In this document: piece by piece, positions 14,594-22,185 of the stretch
Layout: each line of letters starts with the position of its first letter
Position numbering within the stretch: the stretch's first letter is position 1
Origin: a bacterium
Lineage (GTDB): Bacteria; Vulcanimicrobiota; Vulcanimicrobiia; Vulcanimicrobiales; SCRA01
DNA length: 25,149 nucleotides
Direction: 5' to 3'
Assembly: GCA_004298675.1 (NCBI GenBank)
Contig: SCRI01000004.1
Span: 1-25,149, forward strand
Notes under the pieces: generated by a model
What the model saw: only the letters and a program-made list of their open reading frames with translations
What the model was told of the DNA's origin: nothing
Databases searched by the model: none
Position numbers and translations under genes: made by a program

Positions 14594-15885
14594 TGCAACG
14601 CGCGCTAGAGATCTATCTCGGGGATCACCGGGTCGGTACGATCACGAACCTCAGCAGCGATCACAACGTCTTCGTCTTCGATCCCGCGTACGCAGCCGAT
14701 AGCAAGCGCCCTATTCTCAGCCTCGGCTTTCTCAACGCAAAAGGAGAGCTCGCTGCCGCCAGGCGTCCGCCTCAGGTCCGGCTTCCGCCGTTTTTCGCGA
14801 ACCTGTTGCCGGAGGGTCATCTCCGCGAGTACTTGGCTGCGCGCGCACACGTCAATCCAGTTCGCGATTTCCCGCTCTTGTGGCTTCTCGGCGAAGATCT
14901 TCCCGGTGCCGTCGTTGCGCGGCATGCCGATGGTATCACCGCGCCGCCGCGCGAACGTGACGCGACCGTGCCGCAAGCGATCGAAGACGATCCAAGCGTT
15001 CTCAAGTTTTCGTTGGCCGGCGTGCAATTAAAATTCAGCGCGATACGTGAGGCTGCTGGGGGCCTCACGATTCCGGCGCATGGCAAGAACGGTCAGTGGA
15101 TCGTCAAGATGCCATCGGCGACGTACGGTCTGGTTCCCGAGAACGAGTTCACGATGCTGCGGTTCGCGCGGCGCGTCGGGATCGAGGTCCCCGAGATTGG
15201 GCTGGTCGCTGCCGCCGACGTCGTGAACTTGCCGCCGGAGGTACGCAGAGACCTCGGGCAGGCGCTGTACATCAAACGCTTCGACCGCGACGGAAGCGCC
15301 CGCATCCACGCCGAGGATTTCGCTCAGATCTACGCGTTGTATCCAGCCGAGAAGTACGAGAAGGTGAGCTATGCCAACATGCTGGGCGGCATCTGGCGAG
15401 CGATGGGCGAGAAAGAGGCAACGGAATTCATCCGCAGGCTGGTTTTCTCGATTGGCATCGGCAATGCGGATATGCATCTGAAGAATTGGAGCGTCATCTA
15501 TCCGGATGGTATGACGCCTCGTCTCGCGCCGGCCTACGACTATGTCTCCACCATCGTCTACATCAAAGATGACCGGTTGGCATTGACGATCGCGCGCACG
15601 AAGGAGTGGGAACGCGTCTCGGAAGATCTCTTCGAGCGTTTTGCGCGCCGTGCCGGCGTGCCGCGTGGCGTCGTGCTGCGCACCGCTCGCGCCATGGTAG
15701 AGCGCATGCGTTCCGAGTGGCCCCATCTCAACGACCTTCAACTCCTGCCTGGCAGCTTCATGGATGCGATCGGTCGGCACATTGCGCGTATTCCGCTGTT
15801 CGCATCTCGCGCCGTCCCAGGCCCGCCGGCGCCGCCTGCCGCCCTCGCGCCGGAAACCGGACTGCCGCCGGAGGAGATCGCCTAG
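14593..15885 (+). CDS. hipA: HipA-family toxin kinase
   Basis: A 430-residue Ser/Thr kinase-like toxin, close in length to E. coli HipA (440), which phosphorylates glutamyl-tRNA synthetase and induces dormancy. The N-subdomain (1-110) has LEIYLGDHRVGTITN and FFANLLPEGHLRE. SLAGVQLKFS (140-149) matches the HipA SVAGAQEK motif, with Ser140 at the autophosphorylated Ser position. Lys172 (IVKMP) fits the ATP-binding Lys. The catalytic loop GNADMHLKNWS has Asp293 and Asn298, and Asp316 (APAYDY) fits the Mg-binding Asp. All key residues are kept, so the kinase should be active. Residues ~408-425 form a Pro/Ala-rich tail. It starts with GTG, one base overlapped with hipB. The target is not deducible. 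Confidence 0.9.
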   Translation: MQRALEIYLGDHRVGTITNLSSDHNVFVFDPAYAADSKRPILSLGFLNAKGELAAARRPPQVRLPPFFANLLPEGHLREYLAARAHVNPVRDFPLLWLLGEDLPGAVVARHADGITAPPRERDATVPQAIEDDPSVLKFSLAGVQLKFSAIREAAGGLTIPAHGKNGQWIVKMPSATYGLVPENEFTMLRFARRVGIEVPEIGLVAAADVVNLPPEVRRDLGQALYIKRFDRDGSARIHAEDFAQIYALYPAEKYEKVSYANMLGGIWRAMGEKEATEFIRRLVFSIGIGNADMHLKNWSVIYPDGMTPRLAPAYDYVSTIVYIKDDRLALTIARTKEWERVSEDLFERFARRAGVPRGVVLRTARAMVERMRSEWPHLNDLQLLPGSFMDAIGRHIARIPLFASRAVPGPPAPPAALAPETGLPPEEIA

Positions 15886-15936
15886 CGCCGGGTGCGTGTT
15901 CGTGATTTCTTCCAACAGCGCGTCGACAATGTGGGG

Positions 15937-16392
15937 ATGAACAAGCATTCAAACCGGTGCATGTGGGCGTGCGCCGCTTTGGTGTTCGCGGCGGCGACCT
16001 GGCTTGGAGGCCCCGCGGAGGCGCGGCCTTCGCCGCCACCGACGACGTTGCGCGGTGTGATGGTTGAGCTTCAAGACGTCTATCTGCGCCTGGCGCAGGC
16101 GCTGTTCTATGACGACTACGCGAGCATGGAGCGCCTGGCCAAGGAGGTCGAAGCCCATCCGATGCCGCCGGGGCTGGTCGTGGCGATCAAAGCACGACTG
16201 GGCTCGCGGTTCCCCGGCTTCGAGCGCGCCGATGAGGAGACGCACGCCGCCGCGGCGGAGCTGGCTCGCCGGGCCGCCGCCAAGGACCCGGCCGGCTCCG
16301 CGAAGGCGCTGGGGCGGCTTGCGCAGAGCTGCGTCGCCTGCCATGCGCAGTATCGGCCCGCGCTGAGAGCTTTGGCCGACCGCAGTTACTGA
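15937..16392 (+). CDS. Exported monoheme c-type cytochrome (c'/c556-like)
   Basis: A 151-residue protein with a hydrophobic export segment (~9-24) and likely cleavage after AEA (~29). The mature part is helical, and a single heme motif CVACH (132-136) lies close to the C-terminus in the order LGRLAQSCVACHAQYRP. A C-terminal CXXCH in a four-helix protein is the layout of cytochromes c' and c556, which bind NO or act in small electron transfers outside the cytoplasmic membrane. No axial Met assignment is possible from sequence alone. The start at 15937 is chosen because it places the signal peptide at the N-terminus; the frame opens at 15892 with a non-signal stretch. The protease gene follows by 67 bases. 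Confidence 0.82.
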   Translation: MNKHSNRCMWACAALVFAAATWLGGPAEARPSPPPTTLRGVMVELQDVYLRLAQALFYDDYASMERLAKEVEAHPMPPGLVVAIKARLGSRFPGFERADEETHAAAAELARRAAAKDPAGSAKALGRLAQSCVACHAQYRPALRALADRSY

Positions 16393-16448
16393 CCAGCGCC
16401 GGAGCGCGCTGCGTTTGCGGGTACATGGAGGTTAGCATCAGGAACGCT

Positions 16449-16453
16449 GGAGG
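16449..16453 (+). promoter_or_regulatory. Ribosome binding site of the protease gene
   Basis: GGAGG, six bases before the first of two tandem ATG codons (16460 and 16463). The spacing suits either, so the mature protein is unaffected by the choice. Confidence 0.6.
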
Positions 16454-16459
16454 CAGCCG

Positions 16460-17260
16460 ATGATGCATCGCTACGTCGCGCTCGCTCTCATCTTCACCAT
16501 GCTGCCGGCAAGCGCCGTAGCTCAGCAAGCGCCGGCTACGGCCATCGAGACCTCGTCGGTGCTGCTACATGGTGCCTTCGCGTCCAGCAGCCCTTGGAGG
16601 TCGCAAGGGATGCGCAACGTGGAGTACTGCGGCGGCGTGGTGGTGGGACGAGAGGGCTCACTGCTGCAGATCGCGACGGCGCGCCACTGCGCCACCTACG
16701 ATCCGCAGGGTCTCTCCGCGAAGCCGGCCGGCGAACAAACCGATGCCAAGCCGGACTACGTGATGTTTCGCGACGGCGATAAAGGCTTGATCGAGCGCGT
16801 CGTGATCGACGCGGACGACGACCTGGCGCTCTTGTACGTCAAAGCCGGGCACGATCATCCGCCCGCCGTGCTCGCCAAGCTGCCGGTGCTGGGGCAGCCG
16901 CTGTGGGTCTACGGCACGCCCGGACGCTGGCGTTGGATCCTTGCCGGCGGCATCGCCGCGCTGGCTGCGAAGGACACGGTCGGCTTGGACGTCATGAGCC
17001 GCTCGAGCGGCGACAATCCGTCGCGCTCGACGGCGCGTGATTTTGCGATGGACTGTCCGTTGTGTCAGCCAGGCTACTCCGGCGCGGCGGTATGGAACGC
17101 CGCCGGCGGCGTGGTCGGGATTCTCTCGGGCGCGCTGGGGGGCTTCTCGCTCGTGGTCCCCTCCATGCGGCTCAGAGCGTTCATGGGCGGTGAGACCGGG
17201 ACCAAGCCGCCGGAGAACTCCATCATCGATAACGGCGCGGCGGACTGGGTCGAGCCGTAA
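16460..17260 (+). CDS. Secreted trypsin-like serine protease
   Basis: A 266-residue protein with a clear Sec signal peptide (hydrophobic 5-18, cleavage near AVAQQ, ~21). The mature chain is chymotrypsin-fold. The triad reads His76 (ATARHC), Asp121 (DDDLALLYV) and Ser207 (QPGYSGAAVW). Cys57 and Cys77 flank the His as the classical Cys42-Cys58 disulfide does. A second pair, Cys199 and Cys202, stands just before the Ser loop. The usual GDSGGP is GYSGAAV, as in many bacterial S1/S6-like proteases that cleave one or few targets. There is no PDZ domain or membrane anchor, so it is free in the exported compartment. It may be in one transcript with the cytochrome before it. The substrate is unknown. 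Confidence 0.8.
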   Translation: MMHRYVALALIFTMLPASAVAQQAPATAIETSSVLLHGAFASSSPWRSQGMRNVEYCGGVVVGREGSLLQIATARHCATYDPQGLSAKPAGEQTDAKPDYVMFRDGDKGLIERVVIDADDDLALLYVKAGHDHPPAVLAKLPVLGQPLWVYGTPGRWRWILAGGIAALAAKDTVGLDVMSRSSGDNPSRSTARDFAMDCPLCQPGYSGAAVWNAAGGVVGILSGALGGFSLVVPSMRLRAFMGGETGTKPPENSIIDNGAADWVEP

Positions 17261-17320
17261 GCGCGCTGAAATCCCCGGGCAGGCGACGGCTGGAAAGCCC
17301 CCGAACCCGCTGGCTTGACG

Positions 17321-18520
17321 ATGGACGACCAGCGACGCATCGATACGCTCGCCGTGCATGCCGGCGTGCTGCAAACTCCCGCTAATGCCCCGGTCTCGCC
17401 GCCGCTCTACCAAGCCGCGGCGTACGTCTTCGAGGACCTCGAAGACGTTGAGGCGATTTACGGCGGAGACAAGCCCGGCAAGATCTACTGGCGCTACGGT
17501 GGACCCAACGGCGACGCCTTCGCACGCGCGGTAGCCGAGCTCGAAGGAGCCGCGGACGGCGTGGGGGCCGCCAGCGGCGTGGCTGCGATCTGCGCCGCGT
17601 TTTTCACCAATCTCAAAGCCGGCGATCACGCGGTGGTCACGCGCGACGTTTACGGCGGCACGTACGCCATCGTGACCAAGGATTTCCCGGCGCGCGGTAT
17701 CGCGAGCACGTTCGTCGACGCCTGCGATCCGCAGGCGCTACGCGCCGCGATCGAGCCCGGCCGCACGAAGGTGGTCTACCTGGAGGCGCTGACCAATCCG
17801 CTGATGCGTATCCCGGCGCTGGAGCAAGCCGTGGAGTTGGCCCATGCTGCTGGTGCGCTGGTGGTGATCGACGCCACGTTCGCCTCGCCCGCGCTCTTTC
17901 ACGCACTCGACTACGGCGCCGATATCGTGGTGCACAGCGTGACGAAGTATATCGGCGGCCATGGTGACGTGGGTGCGGGCGTGCTGGTGGGAAGCCACGC
18001 CCTGATCGGCGCCGCGCGTTCCTACCTCGTGCGTACCGGCGCCACGATTCCGCATTTCGAAGCGTGGCTGGCGCAGCGCGGGCTGCGCACGCTGGGACTG
18101 CGCATGGAGCGCCATTCGCGCAACGCCGAGGCGGCCGCCGCCTTCCTTGCGGATGCCGGAGCGGCCGTCGTGAGCGTGCATCATCCCAGCCTTCCCTCGC
18201 ACCCGCAGCACGCCGCGGCCGCGCGCCTCTTTCCGCTGGGTTGCGGCGGCATGCTCTCCTTCGAGCTTGCGGGCGGCCGTGCCGTGGTGGACGCGTTCAT
18301 CAAGGGGCTGCGGATGATCGAGGTCGTGCACAGCCTGGGTGAAGTCGCCACCACCGTGTCGTATAGCGTGGCAAGCTCCCACCGCGGCATCCCCGCCGCG
18401 GAACGCGACGCGCTGGGCGTCACCGAGAGCCTGCTGCGCCTCTCGTGCGGAATCGAGCGCGGTGCCGACATCATCGACGATCTGCGGCGGGGCCTGGCCG
18501 CCGCCGGGGAGAGAGGATAA
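17321..18520 (+). CDS. Cys/Met metabolism PLP-dependent enzyme (cystathionine gamma-synthase/lyase superfamily)
   Basis: A 399-residue fold-type I PLP enzyme. Landmarks are the N-terminal TLAVHAG, Tyr56/Arg58 of the phosphate-binding loop (IYWRYGGPNGDAF, for the usual YSRYGNPT), DVYGGTY (109-115), ALTNPLMRIPAL, and the Schiff-base Lys209 in VHSVTKYIGGHGD. IDATFASP replaces the usual DNTFATP. Gly113 stands where methionine gamma-lyase has its special Cys, so gamma-synthase or beta/gamma-lyase chemistry on cystathionine or O-acyl-homoserine is more likely; the exact reaction stays open. I prefer the ATG at 17321 over the TTG at 17315; neither has a good Shine-Dalgarno. The ABC-importer lipoprotein gene starts two bases after the stop, so the enzyme belongs to that operon. 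Confidence 0.87.
   Translation: MDDQRRIDTLAVHAGVLQTPANAPVSPPLYQAAAYVFEDLEDVEAIYGGDKPGKIYWRYGGPNGDAFARAVAELEGAADGVGAASGVAAICAAFFTNLKAGDHAVVTRDVYGGTYAIVTKDFPARGIASTFVDACDPQALRAAIEPGRTKVVYLEALTNPLMRIPALEQAVELAHAAGALVVIDATFASPALFHALDYGADIVVHSVTKYIGGHGDVGAGVLVGSHALIGAARSYLVRTGATIPHFEAWLAQRGLRTLGLRMERHSRNAEAAAAFLADAGAAVVSVHHPSLPSHPQHAAAARLFPLGCGGMLSFELAGGRAVVDAFIKGLRMIEVVHSLGEVATTVSYSVASSHRGIPAAERDALGVTESLLRLSCGIERGADIIDDLRRGLAAAGERG
18511..18517 (+). promoter_or_regulatory. Ribosome binding site deciding the TTG start of the binding-protein gene
   Basis: GAGAGGA, five bases before TTG at 18523, lying inside the last codons of the PLP enzyme. It supports the TTG, which also puts the lipoprotein signal at the very N-terminus. 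The frame is open further upstream only through the preceding gene. Confidence 0.6.
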
Positions 18521-18522
18521 CC

Positions 18523-19485
18523 TTGTATTCACGTAAGCGAATCGTACTCGCGCTGGCTTTGGCGGTGCTCGGCGGCTGCTCGTCGCAAGGTTCCGACAGT
18601 GCCTCCTCCGGTTCTCAGGCCTCGGCTGGAGCCGGCGCGGGCAGCAAGGTCATCGGCGTCTCCATTCAGGACCGCGAGGCACAATTCTACCAGTCGATGG
18701 AAGCCGGCATGCGCGAGGCGGCCAAGCGCTACGGTTACACGCTGCACGTCGTCGATGCCAACCGCGACAACAGCAAGCAGCAGTCGCAAGTCGAGGACTT
18801 CATCTCGCAGAAGGTCGATGCGATCATCCTCACCCCCTATGACTCCACGGCCATCGGCAGCGCCATCGTCGAAGCCAACAATGCGAAGATCCCGGTCTTC
18901 ACGGCCGATATCGCCAGCACGTCGAAGCAGGGCACTGTGGTGGCGCACATCGCCTCCAACAATGTCCAAGGCGGCATGGAGGCCGGCTCGCTGATGTGCC
19001 AAGCCCTCAAGGGAGAGAGCGCTCCCACCGTTGCAATCATCGACGAGCCCGAGGTCACCAGCGTCCAAGATCGCGTCAAAGGCTTCAAAGAAGAGCTGGC
19101 CAAGACGTGTCCTTCCGTGAAGGTGGTGGCCGACGTCACCGCCGGCGGGCAGCGCACGAAAGCCAGCTCCGTCGCCGACGATCTGCTGCAGCGTCACCCC
19201 AATCTCTCCGGTATCTTCGGCATCAACGACGACTCTGCGCTGGGCGCCATGAAGTCCGTGGAGGCCGCCGGCAAGGCCGGAAAGGTTGCGATCGTCGGCT
19301 ACGACGCCACCGTCGAGGCGCGCACGGCGATCAAGGCGGGGACGATGTACGGCGACGCGATCCAGCATCCCGACCAGATCGGGAGCCTCACCATCGGCGC
19401 CATCCACGACTACTTTAACGGCAAGACGCCTAGCCCGGTCATCGCCGTGCCGGTCGGCACGTACACCAAGGCCGACGCGAAGTAG
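18523..19485 (+). CDS. Ribose-type ABC importer, substrate-binding lipoprotein
   Basis: A 320-residue protein starting with TTG. The N-terminus is a lipoprotein signal (MYSRKRIVLALALAVLGGCSS) with lipobox Cys19, followed by a Ser/Gly/Ala linker (~20-45). The rest is a type I periplasmic-binding fold of the RbsB family (Peripla_BP_4): VIGVSIQDREAQFYQSMEAGM, then DFISQKVDAIILTPYDSTAIGSAI, NNVQGGMEAG, FGINDDSALGAMKSVEAAG and IVGYDATVEARTAIKAG. It captures a sugar or sugar-like ligand outside the membrane for the ATPase and permease encoded next. The ligand could be ribose, another pentose or an AI-2-like compound. The PLP neighbour hints at a sulfur-linked sugar (inference). Confidence 0.9.
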   Translation: MYSRKRIVLALALAVLGGCSSQGSDSASSGSQASAGAGAGSKVIGVSIQDREAQFYQSMEAGMREAAKRYGYTLHVVDANRDNSKQQSQVEDFISQKVDAIILTPYDSTAIGSAIVEANNAKIPVFTADIASTSKQGTVVAHIASNNVQGGMEAGSLMCQALKGESAPTVAIIDEPEVTSVQDRVKGFKEELAKTCPSVKVVADVTAGGQRTKASSVADDLLQRHPNLSGIFGINDDSALGAMKSVEAAGKAGKVAIVGYDATVEARTAIKAGTMYGDAIQHPDQIGSLTIGAIHDYFNGKTPSPVIAVPVGTYTKADAK

Positions 19486-19489
19486 TCGC

Positions 19490-21010
19490 TTGCCGCAGCC
19501 CGTGGGCGTGCCGCTGTTGGAGATGCGCGGCATCTCCAAGTCCTTCCCCGGCGTGCGCGCGCTCGACGGCGTCTCGCTGGCGATCGGCGCCGGTGAAGTT
19601 CATGCGCTGGTAGGCGAGAACGGCGCCGGCAAGTCGACGCTCATGAAGATTCTCGCCGGCGCGCAGCCGGCCGATGCCGGTGAGATCGCGATCGACGGTA
19701 AGGCGGTGCAGATCGCCGGCCCGCGTGACGCCGAGCGTCACGGTATCGCGATGATCTACCAGGAGTTCAATCTCGTCCCGCAGCTCGACGTCGCCGCCAA
19801 CGTGATGCTGGGCCGTGAGCCGGTGCGCTTCGGGGGCTGGCTCGACGACCGGGCGGCGCGTACGCAGGCCGCCGGCGCCCTCGCGCAATTGGGGCTGGAG
19901 CTCCCGCTGGCCGCTCCCGTAGGGCGCTTGGCCGTGGCGCATCAGCAGATGGTGGAGATCGCCAAGGCGCTGGCGCGCAAAGTGCGCGTGCTGGTCATGG
20001 ACGAGCCTACGGCCGCGCTGACCGATCGCGAGATCGATCACCTCTTCGAGGCTATCCGCGCGCTGCGTGAGCGCGGCGTGGCGATCGTCTACATCTCGCA
20101 TCGGCTGGAGGAGTTGCCCCGGATCGCGGACCGCATCACCGTGCTGCGTGACGGGCGCGTCGTGGGTGGGGGAACGGTGGCGGAGTTGCCGGCGCACGAG
20201 ATGATCCGGCTGATGGTGGGGCGCGAGATCGACCAGTATTACCCGCCGCTGCCGCCGCTCGATCCCGCGGCGCCCGTGGTCCTCGCGGTGCGCGACCTGC
20301 GCAGCGGAAGCGCGGTGCACGGCGTCTCCTTCGAAGCGCACGCCGGAGAGATTCTGGGTCTGGCGGGCTTGGTGGGGGCCGGGCGCACCGAGATCGTGCG
20401 CGCGATCGCCGCGGCCGACGTACCGAGCGGCGGGGTGATCTCGATCGACGGCAAACCGCTGCGGGCGCGCGGGCCGCACGACGCCATCGCGACGGGTATC
20501 GCGCTGGTCACGGAGGATCGCAAAGGCCAGGGGCTCGTGCTCGACATGAGCATTCGCGAGAACGTGACGCTGCCGCATCTGGAGCTGTTCTCGCGCCGCG
20601 CCGGCTTCATCGATCGCGCGGCCGAGGCCAAGTCCACGCGCGCGCTGGTGCAGGAGTTGCGTATCCGCACCCCATCCATCGAGCAGCGTGCGCGCAATCT
20701 CTCGGGGGGCAATCAGCAGAAGGTGGTGCTGGCAAAATGGCTCACCGAGCGGGCGCGCTTGTTTCTTTTCGATGAACCCACGCGCGGCATCGACGTCGGT
20801 GCGAAGGCGGAGATCTACGACTTGATGGTGGAGTTGGCGAAGGCGGGCGCGGCGGTCGTGATGGTGTCGAGCGAGCTGCCCGAAGTGTTGGGGATGTCGC
20901 ACCGGGTCGCCGTCGTGCGCGATGGGACCATCGCGGCGATCCTGACGCGCGAGGAGGCCACGCGCGAGCGAGTGATGGCGTTGGCGACGACGGCGCGCGG
21001 CGCGGCATAG
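19490..21010 (+). CDS. Sugar ABC importer ATPase, duplicated domain (RbsA/MglA type)
   Basis: A ~506-residue protein with two ABC domains. The first has Walker A GENGAGKST (42-50 from this start), a relaxed signature LAVAHQQMVEIAKAL and Walker B VLVMDEPTAALTD. The second has the degenerate P-loop GLVGAGRTE normal for this family, a full signature NLSGGNQQKV and LFLFDEPTRGIDVGAK. This asymmetry is standard in monosaccharide importers, where one ATP site is active. The start is uncertain. TTG at 19490 leaves four bases after the binding-protein stop and is used here; GTG at 19502 or 19508 and ATG at 19523 are alternatives that would lose 4-11 residues, none of them conserved. It energises the permease encoded 15 bases downstream. 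Confidence 0.92.
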   Translation: MPQPVGVPLLEMRGISKSFPGVRALDGVSLAIGAGEVHALVGENGAGKSTLMKILAGAQPADAGEIAIDGKAVQIAGPRDAERHGIAMIYQEFNLVPQLDVAANVMLGREPVRFGGWLDDRAARTQAAGALAQLGLELPLAAPVGRLAVAHQQMVEIAKALARKVRVLVMDEPTAALTDREIDHLFEAIRALRERGVAIVYISHRLEELPRIADRITVLRDGRVVGGGTVAELPAHEMIRLMVGREIDQYYPPLPPLDPAAPVVLAVRDLRSGSAVHGVSFEAHAGEILGLAGLVGAGRTEIVRAIAAADVPSGGVISIDGKPLRARGPHDAIATGIALVTEDRKGQGLVLDMSIRENVTLPHLELFSRRAGFIDRAAEAKSTRALVQELRIRTPSIEQRARNLSGGNQQKVVLAKWLTERARLFLFDEPTRGIDVGAKAEIYDLMVELAKAGAAVVMVSSELPEVLGMSHRVAVVRDGTIAAILTREEATRERVMALATTARGAA

Positions 21011-21025
21011 AGGGACGAGACGAGC

Positions 21026-22057
21026 GTGGGAACGACGATAGAGAGCAAGACCGTCGAACAGACAGCACGTAGCGCGGCGTTACGCGCGTGGCTGCGTTAC
21101 GGTGTGGTGGCGGCGGGGCTCGTGGTGGCCCTGGCGCTTGTGGCCTACTTCACGCACGGCGCCTTCCTCGATCCCGGCAATCTCATCAATGTCTTGCGGC
21201 AGATCACCTATAACGCCATCCTCGCCGCCGGCCAGACGTTCGTCATCATCACCGCCGGCATCGATCTCTCGGTGGGTTCGCTGGTCTCGCTCTGCGGTGT
21301 GGTCATGGCGATGGCGGCTAACGCGCTACCTTTCCACGGCGTCGCACTGGTGGTGGCGGTGCTGGTGGTGGGCGCGCTCGTCGGAGCCGCGGCCGGTTTC
21401 GTCAACGCGCTGCCGGTGGTGCGCCTGGGATTGCCGCCGTTCATCACCACGCTGGCGATGATGCTGATGGCGCGCGGCTTGGCCTACAAGCTATCCCACG
21501 GCCGCCCGATCCCCGTCAACAGCGATGCCTTCAACGCGATCGGCATCGGCTTCACCTTGCGTAGGCTGGGGCATCTCTTCGCCCTGCCGGGTATCCCGGT
21601 AGCGGTGTTGTGGATGGCCGCGGTGCTGATTCTCTCGGGTGTGGTGTTGGCACGCACGCGCTTCGGGCGTTATGTCTACGCCATCGGCGGCAACATCGAG
21701 GCCGCGCGTCTCGCGGGCATACCCAATCGCCGCGTGATCACGGCGGTCTACGTCATCAGCGGCGTCTGTGCCGCCATCGCCAGCCTGCTCTTGATGGCGC
21801 GATTCCAGTCCGGCTCGCCGCAGACCGGTTTCGGCTTCGAGCTCACGGTGATCGCCGCGGTGGTCGTGGGCGGCACCAGCCTCTTCGGCGGATCCGGTAC
21901 CATCGCCGGCACGTTTGTGGGCGCGCTGTTGATCGGCGTGCTGAACAACGTGATGAATTTGGCAAATGTCGAGAGCTACACGCAGGACATCGCGCTAGGT
22001 GCGGTCATTCTGTTAGCGCTGATCCTCGATCAGCTCCGCAAGCGGATCTGGAGTTAG
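21026..22057 (+). CDS. Sugar ABC importer permease (RbsC type)
   Basis: A 343-residue integral membrane protein with about nine to ten hydrophobic segments, beginning with YGVVAAGLVVALALVAYF (~28-45). Diagnostic RbsC-family stretches are AAGQTFVIITAGIDLSVGSLVSL (~70-92), ALPVVRLGLPPFITTLAMMLMARGLAY, and TRFGRYVYAIGGNIEAARLAGI, the cytoplasmic coupling loop. GFELTVIAAVVVGGTSLFGGSGT follows. One gene serves as the homodimeric permease. The start is GTG at 21026 after GGGACGAG. It completes a three-gene importer whose genes are 4 and 15 bases apart. No terminator hairpin is evident in the 128 bases after it, and I see no convincing promoter there either. Confidence 0.92.
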   Translation: MGTTIESKTVEQTARSAALRAWLRYGVVAAGLVVALALVAYFTHGAFLDPGNLINVLRQITYNAILAAGQTFVIITAGIDLSVGSLVSLCGVVMAMAANALPFHGVALVVAVLVVGALVGAAAGFVNALPVVRLGLPPFITTLAMMLMARGLAYKLSHGRPIPVNSDAFNAIGIGFTLRRLGHLFALPGIPVAVLWMAAVLILSGVVLARTRFGRYVYAIGGNIEAARLAGIPNRRVITAVYVISGVCAAIASLLLMARFQSGSPQTGFGFELTVIAAVVVGGTSLFGGSGTIAGTFVGALLIGVLNNVMNLANVESYTQDIALGAVILLALILDQLRKRIWS

Positions 22058-22173
22058 CGCCCGCGGACCATTGGTAGGATCGCCCTGGTGACTATCGGGA
22101 CGGAGCGCTGGGTCTTCCGCCGCTGGCCGCACCCCCGCCAGGCCGGCGTATGCTAGTCGTACGCTCGCATGGT

Positions 22174-22183
22174 AAGGGAGAGG
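22174..22183 (+). promoter_or_regulatory. Ribosome binding site setting the HprK-like gene start
   Basis: AAGGGAGAGG ends two bases before the ATG at 22186, with the AGGGAG core five to six bases away. It selects this ATG over the in-frame ATG at 22150, which lacks a site. Confidence 0.6.
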
Positions 22184-22185
22184 AC

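Noticed and set aside
16393-16450. CCAGCG...CGCTGG pair as a terminator or operator
   Set aside because: Only six bases with a loop of about 46 and no T-run; such pairs are expected by chance in GC-rich DNA.
17261-17320. Possible SAM-type riboswitch before the Cys/Met PLP enzyme
   Set aside because: The 60-base leader is the right place, but I could not match the conserved core of SAM-I, SAM-II or SAH elements, and there is room only for the smallest classes.
19439-20902. 487-codon minus-strand open frame
   Set aside because: Lies wholly antisense to the sugar ABC ATPase; composition is His/Arg/Gln-rich and no motif is seen.
22149-22154. TATGCT as a promoter -10 for the HprK-like gene
   Set aside because: No -35-like hexamer at a proper distance, so it is not reported as a feature.
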